Assembly: GCF_030295745.1 (NCBI RefSeq)
Contig: NZ_AP027291.1
Location: 2,108,001-2,172,000, forward strand
Length of the DNA: 64,000 bases
Direction of reading: 5' to 3'
Source of the DNA: Mycolicibacterium sp. TUM20985
GTDB taxonomy: Bacteria > Actinomycetota > Actinomycetes > Mycobacteriales > Mycobacteriaceae
Notes under the pieces: generated by a model
What the model was told of the DNA's origin: nothing
Databases searched by the model: none
What the model saw: the letters and a program-made list of their open reading frames with translations, nothing else
Program-made: the position numbers and the translations under genes
Part shown: in pieces, positions 28,958 through 39,040 of the stretch
Numbering within the stretch: position 1 is the stretch's first letter
Layout of the letters: every line of letters begins with the position of its first letter

Positions 28958-29863
28958 TCACGCGGGCCGCAGGATCCTCAGCGCGCCGGGCACCGCGGTC
29001 ACCTCGACCGGCAGCGGGCAGACGAACTCCCCGTCGGCGTAGGCCGTAATCTGCGGCGAAGCCGCGCACTCGAGGGTGATGACCTTCGCCCGCGCGGTGC
29101 GCACCTGGTCGAGCTCGACGTGCGTGCCCTTGAACACGGTGGGAAACAAGCGGATCAGCTTGGCGCGCGAGGCGGACTGCACCATCGTGACGTCGAGTTC
29201 GCCGTCGGAGTGGTCGGCGTCGGGACAGATCAGCATCCCGCCGCCATAGCTGCGGGTGTTGCCGACCGCCGCCAGCGTCAGATCCGTGACCAACTCCTCG
29301 CCGTCGAACGTCAACCGGAACGGCAGTAGCCGCAACTTCGAGATCTCCGCGACCATCGCGACGTTGTACCGCATCCGGCCGTGGGGCCACCGCATGCGGT
29401 TGGTTCGGTCGGTTACCAGGGAGTCGAAGCCCGCGGCCATGACGGTGCCGAACCAGCGGTCGGTGCCGTCGGCGCCACGGATGCGGCCGAGGTCGACCGT
29501 GTCGGCCACCCCGTCGACGACGACGTCCGCGGCGGCCTCGGGATCGTTCGTCGGAATGCCGAACTCGCGGGCGTGGTCGTTACCCGTGCCCGCCGGGACG
29601 ATGCCGAGCGGGATGTCGGTCTGCGCCAGCACCTGAAGGGCGAGCGCGACGATGCCGTCACCGCCCACCACGACGAGGGCGTCCATCCCGCGCTCCAACG
29701 CACCCTCGACGAGCCGGCGCGCGTGGTTGGCGTCGGTGCCCGCGATGGCCACGACGTCGACTCCGCGCCGGTTCAGTTGCGCGATCGCCCGTTTCGCGGC
29801 GTGACTGGCGCTGCCGTGTCCCGACGCCGGATTGGTCAGCACGGTGACACGACCGACGGTCAC
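28958..29863 (-). CDS. Diacylglycerol kinase-family lipid kinase (Rv2252-like)
   Basis: A 301-residue lipid kinase with the DAGK catalytic region: TVLTNPASGHG at the N-terminus, the nucleotide loop VVVGGDGIVALAL, and VPAGTGNDHAREFG. The C-terminal beta domain ends in ADGEFVCPLPVEV. Rv2252 has been described as a diacylglycerol kinase feeding phosphatidylinositol mannoside synthesis. The GTG at 29863 overlaps the upstream oxidase stop by 4 bases. Its end is only 4 bases from the DUF3145 gene, convergent. Confidence 0.9.
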   Translation of the reverse strand: MTVGRVTVLTNPASGHGSASHAAKRAIAQLNRRGVDVVAIAGTDANHARRLVEGALERGMDALVVVGGDGIVALALQVLAQTDIPLGIVPAGTGNDHAREFGIPTNDPEAAADVVVDGVADTVDLGRIRGADGTDRWFGTVMAAGFDSLVTDRTNRMRWPHGRMRYNVAMVAEISKLRLLPFRLTFDGEELVTDLTLAAVGNTRSYGGGMLICPDADHSDGELDVTMVQSASRAKLIRLFPTVFKGTHVELDQVRTARAKVITLECAASPQITAYADGEFVCPLPVEVTAVPGALRILRPA

Positions 29864-31443
29864 GGAATCAGCTTGCCCGGGTTGAGGATTCCGGCGGGAT
29901 CGAGGACCGCCTTCACCGCGCGCAGCACCTCGACGCCGAGATCGCCAATCTCCTCGCGCATCCATGGTCGGTGGTCGGCGCCTACCGCGTGGTGATGGGT
30001 GATAGTGCCGCCGTGACGGACCATTGCCTCCGACGCCGCGGCCTTGACCCTGCGCCACTGCGCGATCGGGTTGCCGCGCTGCCCGGCGACGACGGTGAAG
30101 TACAGCGAGGCGCCGGTCGGATACACATGGGAAATGTGGCACAGCACCAGTGCCGGAGTGCCGGTACCGGCGAGCTCGGTGGTGAGCGCGTCCGTCACCG
30201 CCGCCTTCAGCGTCGCGAGGTTCGACCAGTTCGTCGCCGTCTCCAGGGTCTCGCACAGGGCTCCGGCCGCGAGCAGCGAATTACGCAGGTACGGCGCGCC
30301 GAAGCGGCCGTGCTCCCACGCCTTCGCAGGCTCCTCGCCAAGGCTCGCACCCCCGTTGGCCGCCAGCACCGCCCGCGTCTCGAGGTGTCTGCTCTCGGCG
30401 TGGGCGGGCGTGCCCTCGAACGCGGTGATCGCCAGACACCCGCCGGTGACCGTCTGTTCCCCGATGTTCTCGGTGGTCGCGAGGTTGACGCCGGTCTCGG
30501 CTTCGTCCGACAACCGGATGACGGTGGGGCCCGTTCCGTTCTGCGCGACGGCCCGCAGTGCTGTGGCACCCGTGGCGAAGTCGGGAAAGGACCAGGCTTC
30601 GTAGCGGGTCGTCTCCGGGATGGGGTGGACCCGGACCCGCACCCGGGTGATCACGCCCAGCACACCTTCGGAGCCAACGATGAGCTGCCGCAGATCCGGG
30701 CCTGCCGCAGATGCCGGGGCCCGCCCGAGGTCCAGCACTCCCGCCGGGGTGACGGCGCGCAGTCCGCGGACCATGTCGTCGAATCGCCCGTAGCCCGCGG
30801 AATCCTGGCCCGACGACCGCGTGGCCGCGAAGCCGCCGATGGTGGCGAACTGAAAGCTCTGGGGGAAGTGACCGAGTGAGAACCCATGCGCGGCAAGCAG
30901 TTCCTCGGCATCCGGACCCGTGACCCCCGCGCCGAGTTCGGCTTCGCCGGAGACCTCGTCGAGGGAGTGCAGCTGGTCGAGACGCCGTAGGTCCAGCGAC
31001 ACCACGGCCCCGAACTCACCGCGGAGCGGATCGAGCCCACCGACCACGCTGGTGCCGCCACCGAAGGGGACGACGGCGATGCCTCGCTGACTGCAGCACT
31101 GCAGAATCTGGGCCACCTGTTCTTCGTCGGCGGGCAGCAGTACCGCATCGGGTGCATCCTGTACGTCCGAACCGTTACGCCGCAACAGGTCCAAGGTCGA
31201 CTTGCCACCGGCGCGCAGCAGCCTGCCGTGGTCGTCGGTGGTGCACTGTGCGTCGCCGACGATCGCCGCCAACGCCGCGCGGTCGTCGTCGGAGAGCGCC
31301 GACGGCCGCAGGCGCACCTGATCGGCCTGGGGTTCGGGCGCCGCGACGGGGTCGACACCAAGGGCCTGGACCAGGAGCGTCCGAATCCCGTCGGAGAGCG
31401 GCTTGGCCGCCGCCGGGTCTCCCCAGGCGTTCCACTTCATCAT
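29860..31443 (-). CDS. FAD-binding oxidase, alkylglycerone-phosphate synthase-like (Rv2251-like)
   Basis: A 527-residue VAO-type flavoprotein. The FAD domain has VVPFGGGTSVVGGLDP and the following SLDLRRLDQLHSLDE segment, and the C-terminal domain has HISHVYPTGASLYF and ITHHHAVGADHRPW, as in alkyl-dihydroxyacetonephosphate synthases. It should act on a glycerol or dihydroxyacetone-phosphate ester, consistent with the adjacent lipid kinase gene and the nearby glycerol-3-phosphate dehydrogenase gene. The start is one of two consecutive ATGs at 31443/31440, only 20 bases from the divergent TetR gene. Confidence 0.88.
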   Translation of the reverse strand: MMKWNAWGDPAAAKPLSDGIRTLLVQALGVDPVAAPEPQADQVRLRPSALSDDDRAALAAIVGDAQCTTDDHGRLLRAGGKSTLDLLRRNGSDVQDAPDAVLLPADEEQVAQILQCCSQRGIAVVPFGGGTSVVGGLDPLRGEFGAVVSLDLRRLDQLHSLDEVSGEAELGAGVTGPDAEELLAAHGFSLGHFPQSFQFATIGGFAATRSSGQDSAGYGRFDDMVRGLRAVTPAGVLDLGRAPASAAGPDLRQLIVGSEGVLGVITRVRVRVHPIPETTRYEAWSFPDFATGATALRAVAQNGTGPTVIRLSDEAETGVNLATTENIGEQTVTGGCLAITAFEGTPAHAESRHLETRAVLAANGGASLGEEPAKAWEHGRFGAPYLRNSLLAAGALCETLETATNWSNLATLKAAVTDALTTELAGTGTPALVLCHISHVYPTGASLYFTVVAGQRGNPIAQWRRVKAAASEAMVRHGGTITHHHAVGADHRPWMREEIGDLGVEVLRAVKAVLDPAGILNPGKLIP

Positions 31444-31463
31444 GCGTTACAGTATTACAGATC
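31444..31463. promoter_or_regulatory. Divergent start region with TTACAG direct repeat, candidate TetR operator
   Basis: Only 20 bases separate the two divergent start codons. They contain TTACAG (31447-31452), two bases, and TTACAG again (31455-31460). Transcripts must start within or before the genes, so a regulator bound here could repress both directions. The TetR gene next to it is the obvious candidate; this is inference. Confidence 0.35.
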
Positions 31464-32045
31464 ATGTCAATCAGTAACGACGAACGGTCGCGTCCGGTCG
31501 AACACCGCATCCTCGAGGCGGCTGCCGAATGCGTGCTCGCCTTCGGCGTGGACCGCGTCACGCTCGCCGAGATCGCCCGCCGCGCCGCGGTCAGCAGGCC
31601 CACCGTCTACCGGCGCTTTCCGGATGCACGCTCGATCCTCGCTGCGCTCCTGACCAGCCGGATCACCCACGCACTCGACGCCGTGCCGAGCCGGGGCACC
31701 GGCCGCAAGCCGCTCGTGGCGCGCGTCGTCGCCGTGGCCCAGCGCGTGCGCCGCGACGACGTCATCATGTCGGTACTGCACCAGGCGCCCGACCTCGCGA
31801 TGTTCTATCTCTCCGAACGGTTGGGTACCAGCCAGCAAATCCTGCTCGACACCGTCGCCGGCGAGATCAAGTCGGCGCAGGACGAGGGCAGCGTTCGGGC
31901 GGGCGACGCCAGGCAACTCGCGGCGATGAGCCTGCTGATCACCCAGTCGACGATCCTGTCCGCTCAGATGGTGGAGTCGATGCTGCCCGCCGAAGACCTG
32001 GTCACCGAGTTGGCCCTGGCACTGAACGGATACCTCAAGCCATGA
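31464..32045 (+). CDS. TetR-family transcriptional regulator (Rv2250c-like)
   Basis: A 193-residue regulator with an N-terminal HTH (residues about 12-58; VTLAEIARRAAVSRPTVYRR is the HTH) and a C-terminal helical ligand/dimer domain. The stop overlaps the glpD ATG by 4 bases, so it is cotranscribed with glycerol-3-phosphate dehydrogenase, and it is divergent from the oxidase-kinase pair. It likely controls both lipid-glycerol units, by inference from position. Confidence 0.9.
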   Translation: MSISNDERSRPVEHRILEAAAECVLAFGVDRVTLAEIARRAAVSRPTVYRRFPDARSILAALLTSRITHALDAVPSRGTGRKPLVARVVAVAQRVRRDDVIMSVLHQAPDLAMFYLSERLGTSQQILLDTVAGEIKSAQDEGSVRAGDARQLAAMSLLITQSTILSAQMVESMLPAEDLVTELALALNGYLKP

Positions 32046-33592
32046 CCGTCAGCACCCCGTCGACGGCCCTCAACGCCGCCCGTCGCACCGCCGACCTGGC
32101 CGCACTCGGCGACGGCACGAACGTCGACGTCGTCGTCATCGGCGGTGGCATCACCGGCACCGGGATCGCGCTCGATGCGGCGACCCGCGGACTGTCGGTC
32201 GTCTTGGTGGAGAAGCACGACCTCGCCTTCGGAACCAGCCGGTGGAGTTCGAAGCTGGTGCACGGCGGCCTTCGGTACCTGGCCACGGGCAATGTCGGCA
32301 TCGCCCGCCGCAGCGCCGTCGAACGTGGAATCCTCATGACGCGCAACGCTCCTCACCTCGTCACCGCGATGCCGCAGCTCATACCGCTGCTGCCGTCGAT
32401 GAGCGGCCCCTCGCGGGCGCTGGTCCGCTTCGGCTTCAGCGCCGGGGACGGCCTGCGGAGACTGGCGGGCACTCCCGCGTCGACGTTGCCGCGGTCACGG
32501 CGCGTACCGGCCGCCCGCGCCATCGAGTTGGCGCCGACGGTGCGGCGCGACGGGCTCGACGGTGCCCTGCTGGCCTACGACGGACAGCTGATCGACGACG
32601 CGCGGTTGGTGGTTGCCGTCGCGCGCACTGCCGCCCAGCATGGGGCACGAATCCTGTTGCGCATGGCGGCATCGGAGGCCACGGGTACGTCGGTGCGTCT
32701 GACCGATCAGCTCACAGGGGAATCCTTCGAGTTGGGCGCGCGTGCGGTGATCAACGCGTCCGGAGTGTGGGCAGGCGAGGTCGACCCGTCGATCAGGCTA
32801 CGACCCAGCCGCGGCACGCACCTGGTGTTCGATGCCGCCAGCTTCGGCAATCCGACTGCGGCACTGACGGTTCCGATCCCCGGCGAGACCAATCGCTTCG
32901 TGTTCGCCATGCCCGAACAACTTGGGCGGGTATACCTCGGGCTCACCGACGAGGACGCGCCGGGGCCCATCCCCGACGTACCCGAACCGACGCCCGAGGA
33001 GGTGACGTTCCTGCTGGACACCGTGAACACCGCACTGGACGTCGCCCTGACCGAAGCTGACGTCATCGGCGCCTATGCAGGGCTCCGGCCGCTGATCGAC
33101 ACCGGCAGTGGCAGGACGGCCGACGTGTCGCGCGAGCACGCCGTGGTGGAGTCGACGAACGGCGTCCTCAGCGTGATCGGCGGGAAGCTGACGGAGTACC
33201 GCTTCATGGCCGAGGACGTGCTCGACCGCGCGGTGGCCGTTCGGGACCTCGCGGCCGGCCCGTGCCGCACCCGCAACCTGCCGTTGGTCGGTGCGCCGGC
33301 GAACCCGGTGTCGACGCTGCGCTCACCCATCGACCTGCCGTCGTCACTCGTCGCGCGTTATGGCGCGGAGGCACCGAACGTCATCGCCCGCGCCACCTGC
33401 GAACGCCCCAATGCACCCGTGGCGGATGGAATCGACGTCATCCGTGCCGAATTCGAGTACGCCACGACTCACGAGGGGGCGCTGACCGTCGACGACGTGC
33501 TCGACCGCCGGACGCGCATCGGGCTGGTCGCCGGTGACCGCGAGCGAGCGGTCACCTCTGCCGAGGAATTCATCGCCACTCACGCGAACTAG
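32042..33592 (+). CDS. glpD: Aerobic glycerol-3-phosphate dehydrogenase
   Basis: A 516-residue FAD-dependent membrane-associated enzyme that oxidises glycerol 3-phosphate to dihydroxyacetone phosphate. It has the Rossmann motif VVVIGGGITGTGIALDAATRG, the GlpD signature KLVHGGLRYLATGN, and GGKLTEYRFMAEDV. It corresponds by position to Rv2249c (glpD1). It overlaps the tetR gene by 4 bases. Confidence 0.93.
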   Translation: MTVSTPSTALNAARRTADLAALGDGTNVDVVVIGGGITGTGIALDAATRGLSVVLVEKHDLAFGTSRWSSKLVHGGLRYLATGNVGIARRSAVERGILMTRNAPHLVTAMPQLIPLLPSMSGPSRALVRFGFSAGDGLRRLAGTPASTLPRSRRVPAARAIELAPTVRRDGLDGALLAYDGQLIDDARLVVAVARTAAQHGARILLRMAASEATGTSVRLTDQLTGESFELGARAVINASGVWAGEVDPSIRLRPSRGTHLVFDAASFGNPTAALTVPIPGETNRFVFAMPEQLGRVYLGLTDEDAPGPIPDVPEPTPEEVTFLLDTVNTALDVALTEADVIGAYAGLRPLIDTGSGRTADVSREHAVVESTNGVLSVIGGKLTEYRFMAEDVLDRAVAVRDLAAGPCRTRNLPLVGAPANPVSTLRSPIDLPSSLVARYGAEAPNVIARATCERPNAPVADGIDVIRAEFEYATTHEGALTVDDVLDRRTRIGLVAGDRERAVTSAEEFIATHAN

Positions 33593-33634
33593 CATTCCCT
33601 GTCATTGAGCCGCAGCGGTGATGACAGGGAATGC
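33592..33634. terminator. Perfect 14-bp hairpin, bidirectional terminator between glpD and accD6
   Basis: GCATTCCCTGTCAT (33592-33605) and ATGACAGGGAATGC (33621-33634) are perfectly complementary across a 15-base loop. It begins at the glpD stop and lies 22 bases from the accD6 stop on the opposite strand, so it can terminate both convergent units. A short T-run follows in the plus direction (GTTTC). Confidence 0.75.
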
Positions 33635-33656
33635 AGTTTCGGCGCAGGGGGGTAGC

Positions 33657-35090
33657 CTACAGCGGGATGTTCTTGTGGCGGCCGCGACGCGCGGGTGCCT
33701 CGGCCAGCGCCTGGGTCAGCACGCTTCGGGTGTGCGCGGGATCGATCTTCGCGTCCACCACGCCGATCTCGATGGCGCTGTCCACGCCGCCCGCGATTCG
33801 CTCGTGCTCGGCGGCCAGCTCCTCGTGCAGGGCCTCGCGGTCCTCGGGAGCGGCCGCGGCGAGCTTGCGCTTGTGCAGGATGCCGACCGCGGCCTTGGCG
33901 CCCATGACGGCGACCTCGGCGTCCGGCCACGCGAACACCTTGGTGGCGTTCAGCGATCGCGAGTTCATCGCGATGTAGGCGCCACCGTAGATCTTGCGGG
34001 TCACCAGCGTGACGCGGGGAACCGACGATTCGCCGAAGGCGTGCAGCAGCTTCGCGCCGCGGCGGACCACACCGCCCCACTCCTGATCCACGCCGGGCAG
34101 GTATCCGGGCACGTCGACGATCACGACGATCGGGATGCCGAACGCATCGCACAGGCGAACGAATCGCGCTGCCTTCTCGGCACTCTCGGAGTTCAGGCAG
34201 CCGCCGAGCCGCAGCGGATTGTTGGCCAGCACGCCCACCGACCGACCGGCCAGCCGACCGAGACCGACCACCATCGAGGGCGCCCACTTGGCCTGGAACT
34301 CGTCGAAGGGGGTCTCTTCGTCGAGCAGTGCGGAGACGAGCGGATGCACGTCGTACGCGCGGCGCGCCGAGTCCGGCAGCAGGGCGCGCAGGTCGGTATC
34401 GCCCGCCTCGGCCTTGGTGCGGTCGAAATGTCCCTGCTGGCAGAACAACCCGATGAGACGACGGCCGCGCTCGTAGGCGTCGACCTCGTCGTCGGCGACG
34501 ATGTGGCACACGCCGGACTTCTTGTGGTGGGTGTCCGGGCCGCCGAGGGACGCCATGTCGACGTCCTCACCGGTGACACTGCGGACCACGTCGGGGCCGG
34601 TGACGAAGACGCGACCCTCGGGCGCCATGATCACGACGTCGGTCAGTGCGGGGCCGTAAGCCGCTCCGCCCGCAGCGAATCCGACGACCACGGAGATCTG
34701 GGGGATGAAGCCCGACGCCCGGATCATCGCCTCGAACACCAGACCGACGGCGTGCAGGGCCTTGACGCCCTCGGCCAGCCGCGCGCCACCCGAGTGCCAG
34801 ATGCCGATGATCGGGCTCTGGTCCTCGATGGCGGTGTCATAGGCGTTGACGATGTGGCGGCACCCGTCGACGCCCATCGCGCCACCCATCACCGTGCCAT
34901 CGGTGCAGAAGGCGATGGTCCGAACGCCGTTGACGGTGCCGGACGCCGCGAGCACGCCGGAGCGGTCGCGCTCGTGGAGCAGTTCCACGGTGCCGTCGTC
35001 GAAGAACGCGCGCAGGCGCAGGAGGGGATCGCGGGGATCCAGGGCTTCGTCGACCACTTCGGGGGCCTGCCGGTTCTCAACCGTCGTCAT
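33657..35090 (-). CDS. accD6: Acyl-CoA carboxylase beta (carboxyltransferase) subunit AccD6
   Basis: A 477-residue carboxyltransferase that makes malonyl-CoA for FAS-I and FAS-II with a biotinylated alpha subunit. It has the two crotonase-like halves: the N-domain oxyanion segment GFAAGGAAYGPALTDVVIM and the C-domain DVPGYLPGVDQEWGGVVRRG and KIYGGAYIAMNSRSL. The ATG at 35090 follows AAGGAG. It is the last gene of the fabD-acpM-kasA-kasB-accD6 operon, 16 bases after kasB, as Rv2247 is in M. tuberculosis. Confidence 0.95.
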   Translation of the reverse strand: MTTVENRQAPEVVDEALDPRDPLLRLRAFFDDGTVELLHERDRSGVLAASGTVNGVRTIAFCTDGTVMGGAMGVDGCRHIVNAYDTAIEDQSPIIGIWHSGGARLAEGVKALHAVGLVFEAMIRASGFIPQISVVVGFAAGGAAYGPALTDVVIMAPEGRVFVTGPDVVRSVTGEDVDMASLGGPDTHHKKSGVCHIVADDEVDAYERGRRLIGLFCQQGHFDRTKAEAGDTDLRALLPDSARRAYDVHPLVSALLDEETPFDEFQAKWAPSMVVGLGRLAGRSVGVLANNPLRLGGCLNSESAEKAARFVRLCDAFGIPIVVIVDVPGYLPGVDQEWGGVVRRGAKLLHAFGESSVPRVTLVTRKIYGGAYIAMNSRSLNATKVFAWPDAEVAVMGAKAAVGILHKRKLAAAAPEDREALHEELAAEHERIAGGVDSAIEIGVVDAKIDPAHTRSVLTQALAEAPARRGRHKNIPL

Positions 35091-35106
35091 GAATATCTCC
35101 TTGGTC

Positions 35107-36369
35107 TCAATACTTCCCGAAGGCGATCGCAACGTTGTGCCCGCCGAATCCAAACGAATTGTTGATTGCGTACTTGTAATTTCCCTGCCGCGGTTGGCCG
35201 GCGACCACGTCCAAGTCGATCTCGGGGTCGAGGTTGCGCAGGTTGAGCGTGGGTGGGACGACGCCGTCCCGGAGGGCCAACACGGTCAGGATGGCCTCGA
35301 CCGCTCCGACCGCGCCGACGGAGTGGCCCAGCGCCGACTTCGGTGCGTAGACCGCGGGCCGGTTGCTGCCGAGCGCGTTGTTGATGGCCTTGCCCTCGGC
35401 CACGTCGCCAACCGACGTCCCGGTGGCGTGAGCGTTGACGTGGTCGATGTCGCCCGGCTGCAGGCCGGCGAGCTGAATGGCGCGCGTGATCGCGTGCCCC
35501 GCCTGATCGCCACTCGGATCGGGCGCCACGATGTGATAGCCGTCGGAGGTGACACCCGCGCCCATCAGCCGGGCCAGGATGTTGGCTCCGCGGGCCCTGG
35601 CGTGCTCCTCGGTCTCGATGACCATCAGCCCGGCGCCCTCGCCGAACACGAAGCCGTTGCGATCCTTGTCGAACGGCCGGCACGCACCCGCGGGGTCGTC
35701 GTTGGTGGTGGACAACACGATTCGCATCTGGGCGAAGCCAGCGATCGGCACCGCTTCGATCCTGGTTTCCACGCCACCGCAGATGGCGACGTCGGCCTCA
35801 CCGAGCACGATGTTTCGCCACGCGTTGGCGATCGCCTCACTGCCCGACGCGCACGCCGACACCGGGGTGACGACGCCTGCCTTGGCCCCGCGCTCCAGCG
35901 CCACGGCCGCAGCCGGCGAGTTCGGGATGTACATCTGCGCGGCCAGCGGTGCGACGGCCGCGTGGCCCTTCTCCCGCAGGGCGTCGTAGGCGTAGAGCAG
36001 TTCCTCACTCGAACCCATACCGGTGCCGATCGACACCATAAGGCGCCGGGTGTCGACGTCCGGCGCGCCGGCGTGCTCCCAGGCTCGTCGGCCGACGGTG
36101 GTCGCCATCTTCTGCAGATACGAGCTCCGACGGAGTTCGTCCGGCGTCAACTCGCTCTCGAAGTTCTCCAGCAGGTGTCCGCCGATGCGGACGGGCAGGT
36201 CGTACAGCTCGACGAAGTAGTCATCCAGCGTGCGGATGCCACTCTCCCCGTCGAGCAGCCGTTTCCAGGTGCCATCGGCGTCGGTCGCCAACGCGGTCGT
36301 CATCGCGAAACCAGTGACGACCACGTTGGGGAGACCGCTCCCCGCTAAGGGACGAGCCGAACGAGTCAA
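35107..36369 (-). CDS. kasB: Beta-ketoacyl-ACP synthase KasB
   Basis: A 420-residue FAS-II elongation condensing enzyme. Catalytic residues are visible: Cys in [11 protein letters not shown], His in [13 protein letters not shown], Lys and His in [15 protein letters not shown], and the [12 protein letters not shown]-terminal signature. KasB extends meromycolate chains after KasA. The start is a TTG at 36369 ([10 protein letters not shown]) preceded by a weak AAGGTAG; it lacks the longer N-terminal extension I recall for M. tuberculosis KasB. It lies 40 bases after kasA. Confidence 0.94.
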   Translation of the reverse strand: MTRSARPLAGSGLPNVVVTGFAMTTALATDADGTWKRLLDGESGIRTLDDYFVELYDLPVRIGGHLLENFESELTPDELRRSSYLQKMATTVGRRAWEHAGAPDVDTRRLMVSIGTGMGSSEELLYAYDALREKGHAAVAPLAAQMYIPNSPAAAVALERGAKAGVVTPVSACASGSEAIANAWRNIVLGEADVAICGGVETRIEAVPIAGFAQMRIVLSTTNDDPAGACRPFDKDRNGFVFGEGAGLMVIETEEHARARGANILARLMGAGVTSDGYHIVAPDPSGDQAGHAITRAIQLAGLQPGDIDHVNAHATGTSVGDVAEGKAINNALGSNRPAVYAPKSALGHSVGAVGAVEAILTVLALRDGVVPPTLNLRNLDPEIDLDVVAGQPRQGNYKYAINNSFGFGGHNVAIAFGKY

Positions 36370-36409
36370 ACGGGGCTACCTTTCAATCTCACAGCGCCGG
36401 AACGGCTGC

Positions 36410-37660
36410 TCAGTACCGCCCGAAGGCCAGGGCGACATTGTGTCCACCGAAGCCGAAGGAATTGTTGATGGCGTACTGGTAGTCGCCGTATCGAGGCTCA
36501 CCCGCGACGACATCGAGATCGATCTCGGGGTCGGGCGTCTCGTAGTTCAGCGTCGGCGGGATGACGCCGTCACGCAGCGCCAGCACCGTCAGGATGGACT
36601 CCAGTGCGCCAACGGCGCCGATGGAGTGGCCCAGTGCCGACTTCGGCGCGTACACCGCGGCGTGCTCCACACCGGCGCACCGGATGGCGTTCGCCTCGGC
36701 GACGTCGCCGATCGAGGTGGACGTGGCGTGCGCGTTGACGTGGTCGATGTCCTTGGGGGACAGGCCCGCCGTCTCCATCGCCCGCTTCATCGCGTGGCCG
36801 GCCCGCAGACCGTCCGGCGCAGGAGCCACCATGTGGAAGGCGTCCGACGAGATGCCGGCACCCATGACCCGGGCCAGCGGCTTGGCGCCGCGGGCAAGGG
36901 CGTGCTCCTCGAGTTCGATGATCATCATCGCGCCGGCCTCACCGAAGACGAAGCCGTCCCGGTTCTTGTCGAACGGTCGCGACGCACCCTCGGGGTCGTC
37001 GTTCTTCGTCGACATGGCCCGCATCATCGAGAACGCCGCGATGGGCAGCGCCTCGATCATGCCTTCCACGCCACCGCAGACGGCGATGTCGGCGTCACCC
37101 ATCACGATCTGACGCCACGCGTGAGCGATGGCCTCCGACCCCGACGAGCATGCCGACACCGGCGTGATGACACCGGCCCGGGCCCCGAGTTCGAGACCCA
37201 CCACTGCGGCCGCGCCGTTGGGCATGACCATCTGAACGGCGAGCGGGGACACCTTGCGGGGCCCACCCTCGTTCATCGCGTCATACATCTCGACGATCTT
37301 CTCGCCACCGCCGAGGCCCGTGCCGATCACGACCGAGAAACGGTCGGGGTCGACCTCGGGCCGGCCGGCGGAGTCCCACAACTGATTGCCCACGTACTTC
37401 GACATGCGCTGGACGTACGACATGCGGCGGTGTTCCAGGCGAGACATCAGGGGATCGAGGGGCTCCGCGAGGTGCCCCCCGATCTTGACCTGAAGATCCC
37501 ACTTGCCGACGAAATCGTCGTCAAGGACACGGATGCCGCTCTCGCCCGCCAGCAGACCCTTCCACGTGCTCTCGATGTCCGAAGCCAACGACGTGGTCGC
37601 CGTGACGGCGGTCACGACGACGTTCGGGAAACCGCCGTTAGCAGTGGAAGGGCGGGTCAC
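36410..37660 (-). CDS. kasA: Beta-ketoacyl-ACP synthase KasA
   Basis: A 416-residue condensing enzyme, the same length as M. tuberculosis KasA. The nucleophile is Cys 171 in [11 protein letters not shown]; His ligands are in [13 protein letters not shown] and [12 protein letters not shown]. It extends acyl-AcpM with malonyl-AcpM in mycolate synthesis and is the target of thiolactomycin in the genus. The start is GTG, overlapping the acpM stop as GTGA. Confidence 0.96.
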   Translation of the reverse strand: MTRPSTANGGFPNVVVTAVTATTSLASDIESTWKGLLAGESGIRVLDDDFVGKWDLQVKIGGHLAEPLDPLMSRLEHRRMSYVQRMSKYVGNQLWDSAGRPEVDPDRFSVVIGTGLGGGEKIVEMYDAMNEGGPRKVSPLAVQMVMPNGAAAVVGLELGARAGVITPVSACSSGSEAIAHAWRQIVMGDADIAVCGGVEGMIEALPIAAFSMMRAMSTKNDDPEGASRPFDKNRDGFVFGEAGAMMIIELEEHALARGAKPLARVMGAGISSDAFHMVAPAPDGLRAGHAMKRAMETAGLSPKDIDHVNAHATSTSIGDVAEANAIRCAGVEHAAVYAPKSALGHSIGAVGALESILTVLALRDGVIPPTLNYETPDPEIDLDVVAGEPRYGDYQYAINNSFGFGGHNVALAFGRY

Positions 37661-37950
37661 GACGTGAACTTGTCGCGCAGTGCTGCGGCAGCTTCGGGGT
37701 TCTCTTCCTCGAGCTTCTGGATGTAGGCGACGACGTCACCCACGGTGCGCAGACCGGCGAGGTCCTCATCGGGGATCTTCACGCCGTACTTGTCCTCGGT
37801 CTGCACCGCGATCTCGACCATCGACAGCGAGTCGATGTCCAGGTCGTCGACGAACGACTTCTCGGGGGTCACTTCGGACGGCTCGATGCCGGTGACCTCT
37901 TCGATGATCTCTGCGAGACCCGAGATGATTTCTTCCTGGCTGGCGCCCAC
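37657..37950 (-). CDS. acpM: Meromycolate-extension acyl carrier protein AcpM
   Basis: A 97-residue acyl carrier protein. The 4'-phosphopantetheine serine is Ser 41 in [12 protein letters not shown]. The GTG at 37950 is preceded by AGAAGGAG. The C-terminal tail ends at [11 protein letters not shown]. tuberculosis AcpM is about 115 residues with a longer tail, whereas fast growers have a short one, so the length supports a fast-growing species. It carries growing meromycolate chains between FabD, KasA/B and the other FAS-II enzymes. Confidence 0.96.
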   Translation of the reverse strand: MGASQEEIISGLAEIIEEVTGIEPSEVTPEKSFVDDLDIDSLSMVEIAVQTEDKYGVKIPDEDLAGLRTVGDVVAYIQKLEEENPEAAAALRDKFTS

Positions 37951-38048
37951 TGTGGCTCCTTCTATTTCTGTGTTTCTCGTGGCATCGGCACTCCCTGGTG
38001 GAGTGCCGATATGGAGTTGTCTTTCCCGGCGGGGCCGGGAAATTTGGC

Positions 38049-38975
38049 CTAGGCGAGCTCGGAGAGCCCGTCCAGGTCTGCGGGGGTCTTGACGGCGTAC
38101 GTCGGTACACCCCGAAGTTCTCGTTTGGCGATGCCCACCAAGGTGCCCGCGGGCGGGAACTCGACGATCGCCGCGACGTCGTGCTGCCGCATGGTCTCGG
38201 TGCACAGGTCCCAGCGCACCGGCCGGGTCAGCTGGGCGACGAGCTTGGACATCGCGTCACCGGCCGTCGTGACGGGCTGGCCGTCGGCGTTCGACAGCAG
38301 GGTGGCCGTCGGCTCACCGGTGGTGACGGCGTCGACGGCGGCCGAGTAGCCCACCAACGCCGAGGACATGAAATGGGTGTGGAAGGCGCCTGCGGTCGCC
38401 AGCAGTCGGACGCGCGCCTTGGCGGGCGGATCCTCGGCGAGCTTCTCCAGCGCCGACACGGCGCCTGCGGCGACGATCTGTCCGGCGGCGTTGCGGTTGG
38501 CGGGCACCAGGTCGAATCGAGCCAGCGCTTCAAGTACAGCGGCCTCGTCGCCTCCGAGCACGGCGGCCATGCCGGTGGGTTCGATCGCGCAGGCCTTGGC
38601 CATCTCGGAACCGCGGGTGGCGGCCAACCTCACGGCGTCGTCCGCGGAGAGCACGCCAGCGATCGCGTAGGCGGCGATCTCACCGACCGAGTGTCCGGCG
38701 ACCACCGTCTCGGCGTCGGCCAGCAGGCCGCGCTTGGCGACTTCCTGATGTGCCAGCAGCGTCGCGGCGACGACCAGAGGCTGCGTGACCGAGGTGTCGG
38801 TGATCTCGTCGGCGGTTGCGGTGGTGCCCAGCCGGGCCAGATCCAGGCCGATGGCCTCGGACCACGCGGCGATGCGCTCGTCGGCACCCGGCAGTTCCAG
38901 CCACGGGGAGAGCATGCCGGGCGTCTGCGATCCCTGTCCGGGAGCGAGCAGCGCAAGCACGGGTGTTTGGGGCAC
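38049..38975 (-). CDS. fabD: Malonyl-CoA:ACP transacylase FabD
   Basis: A 308-residue transacylase loading malonyl onto AcpM. It has the N-terminal LLAPGQGSQTPGML, the nucleophile Ser 96 in GHSVGEIAAYA, and a His in GAFHTHFM. It starts with GTG (38973-38975). It is the first gene of the FAS-II operon; a 98-base gap to acpM contains no other gene. Confidence 0.95.
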   Translation of the reverse strand: MPQTPVLALLAPGQGSQTPGMLSPWLELPGADERIAAWSEAIGLDLARLGTTATADEITDTSVTQPLVVAATLLAHQEVAKRGLLADAETVVAGHSVGEIAAYAIAGVLSADDAVRLAATRGSEMAKACAIEPTGMAAVLGGDEAAVLEALARFDLVPANRNAAGQIVAAGAVSALEKLAEDPPAKARVRLLATAGAFHTHFMSSALVGYSAAVDAVTTGEPTATLLSNADGQPVTTAGDAMSKLVAQLTRPVRWDLCTETMRQHDVAAIVEFPPAGTLVGIAKRELRGVPTYAVKTPADLDGLSELA

Positions 38976-39040
38976 GAATTAAGAGAACACTGTGAAACCC
39001 GTTTTGCGTGGTGTAAGAGATTATGAACCTGGTCTTATGT

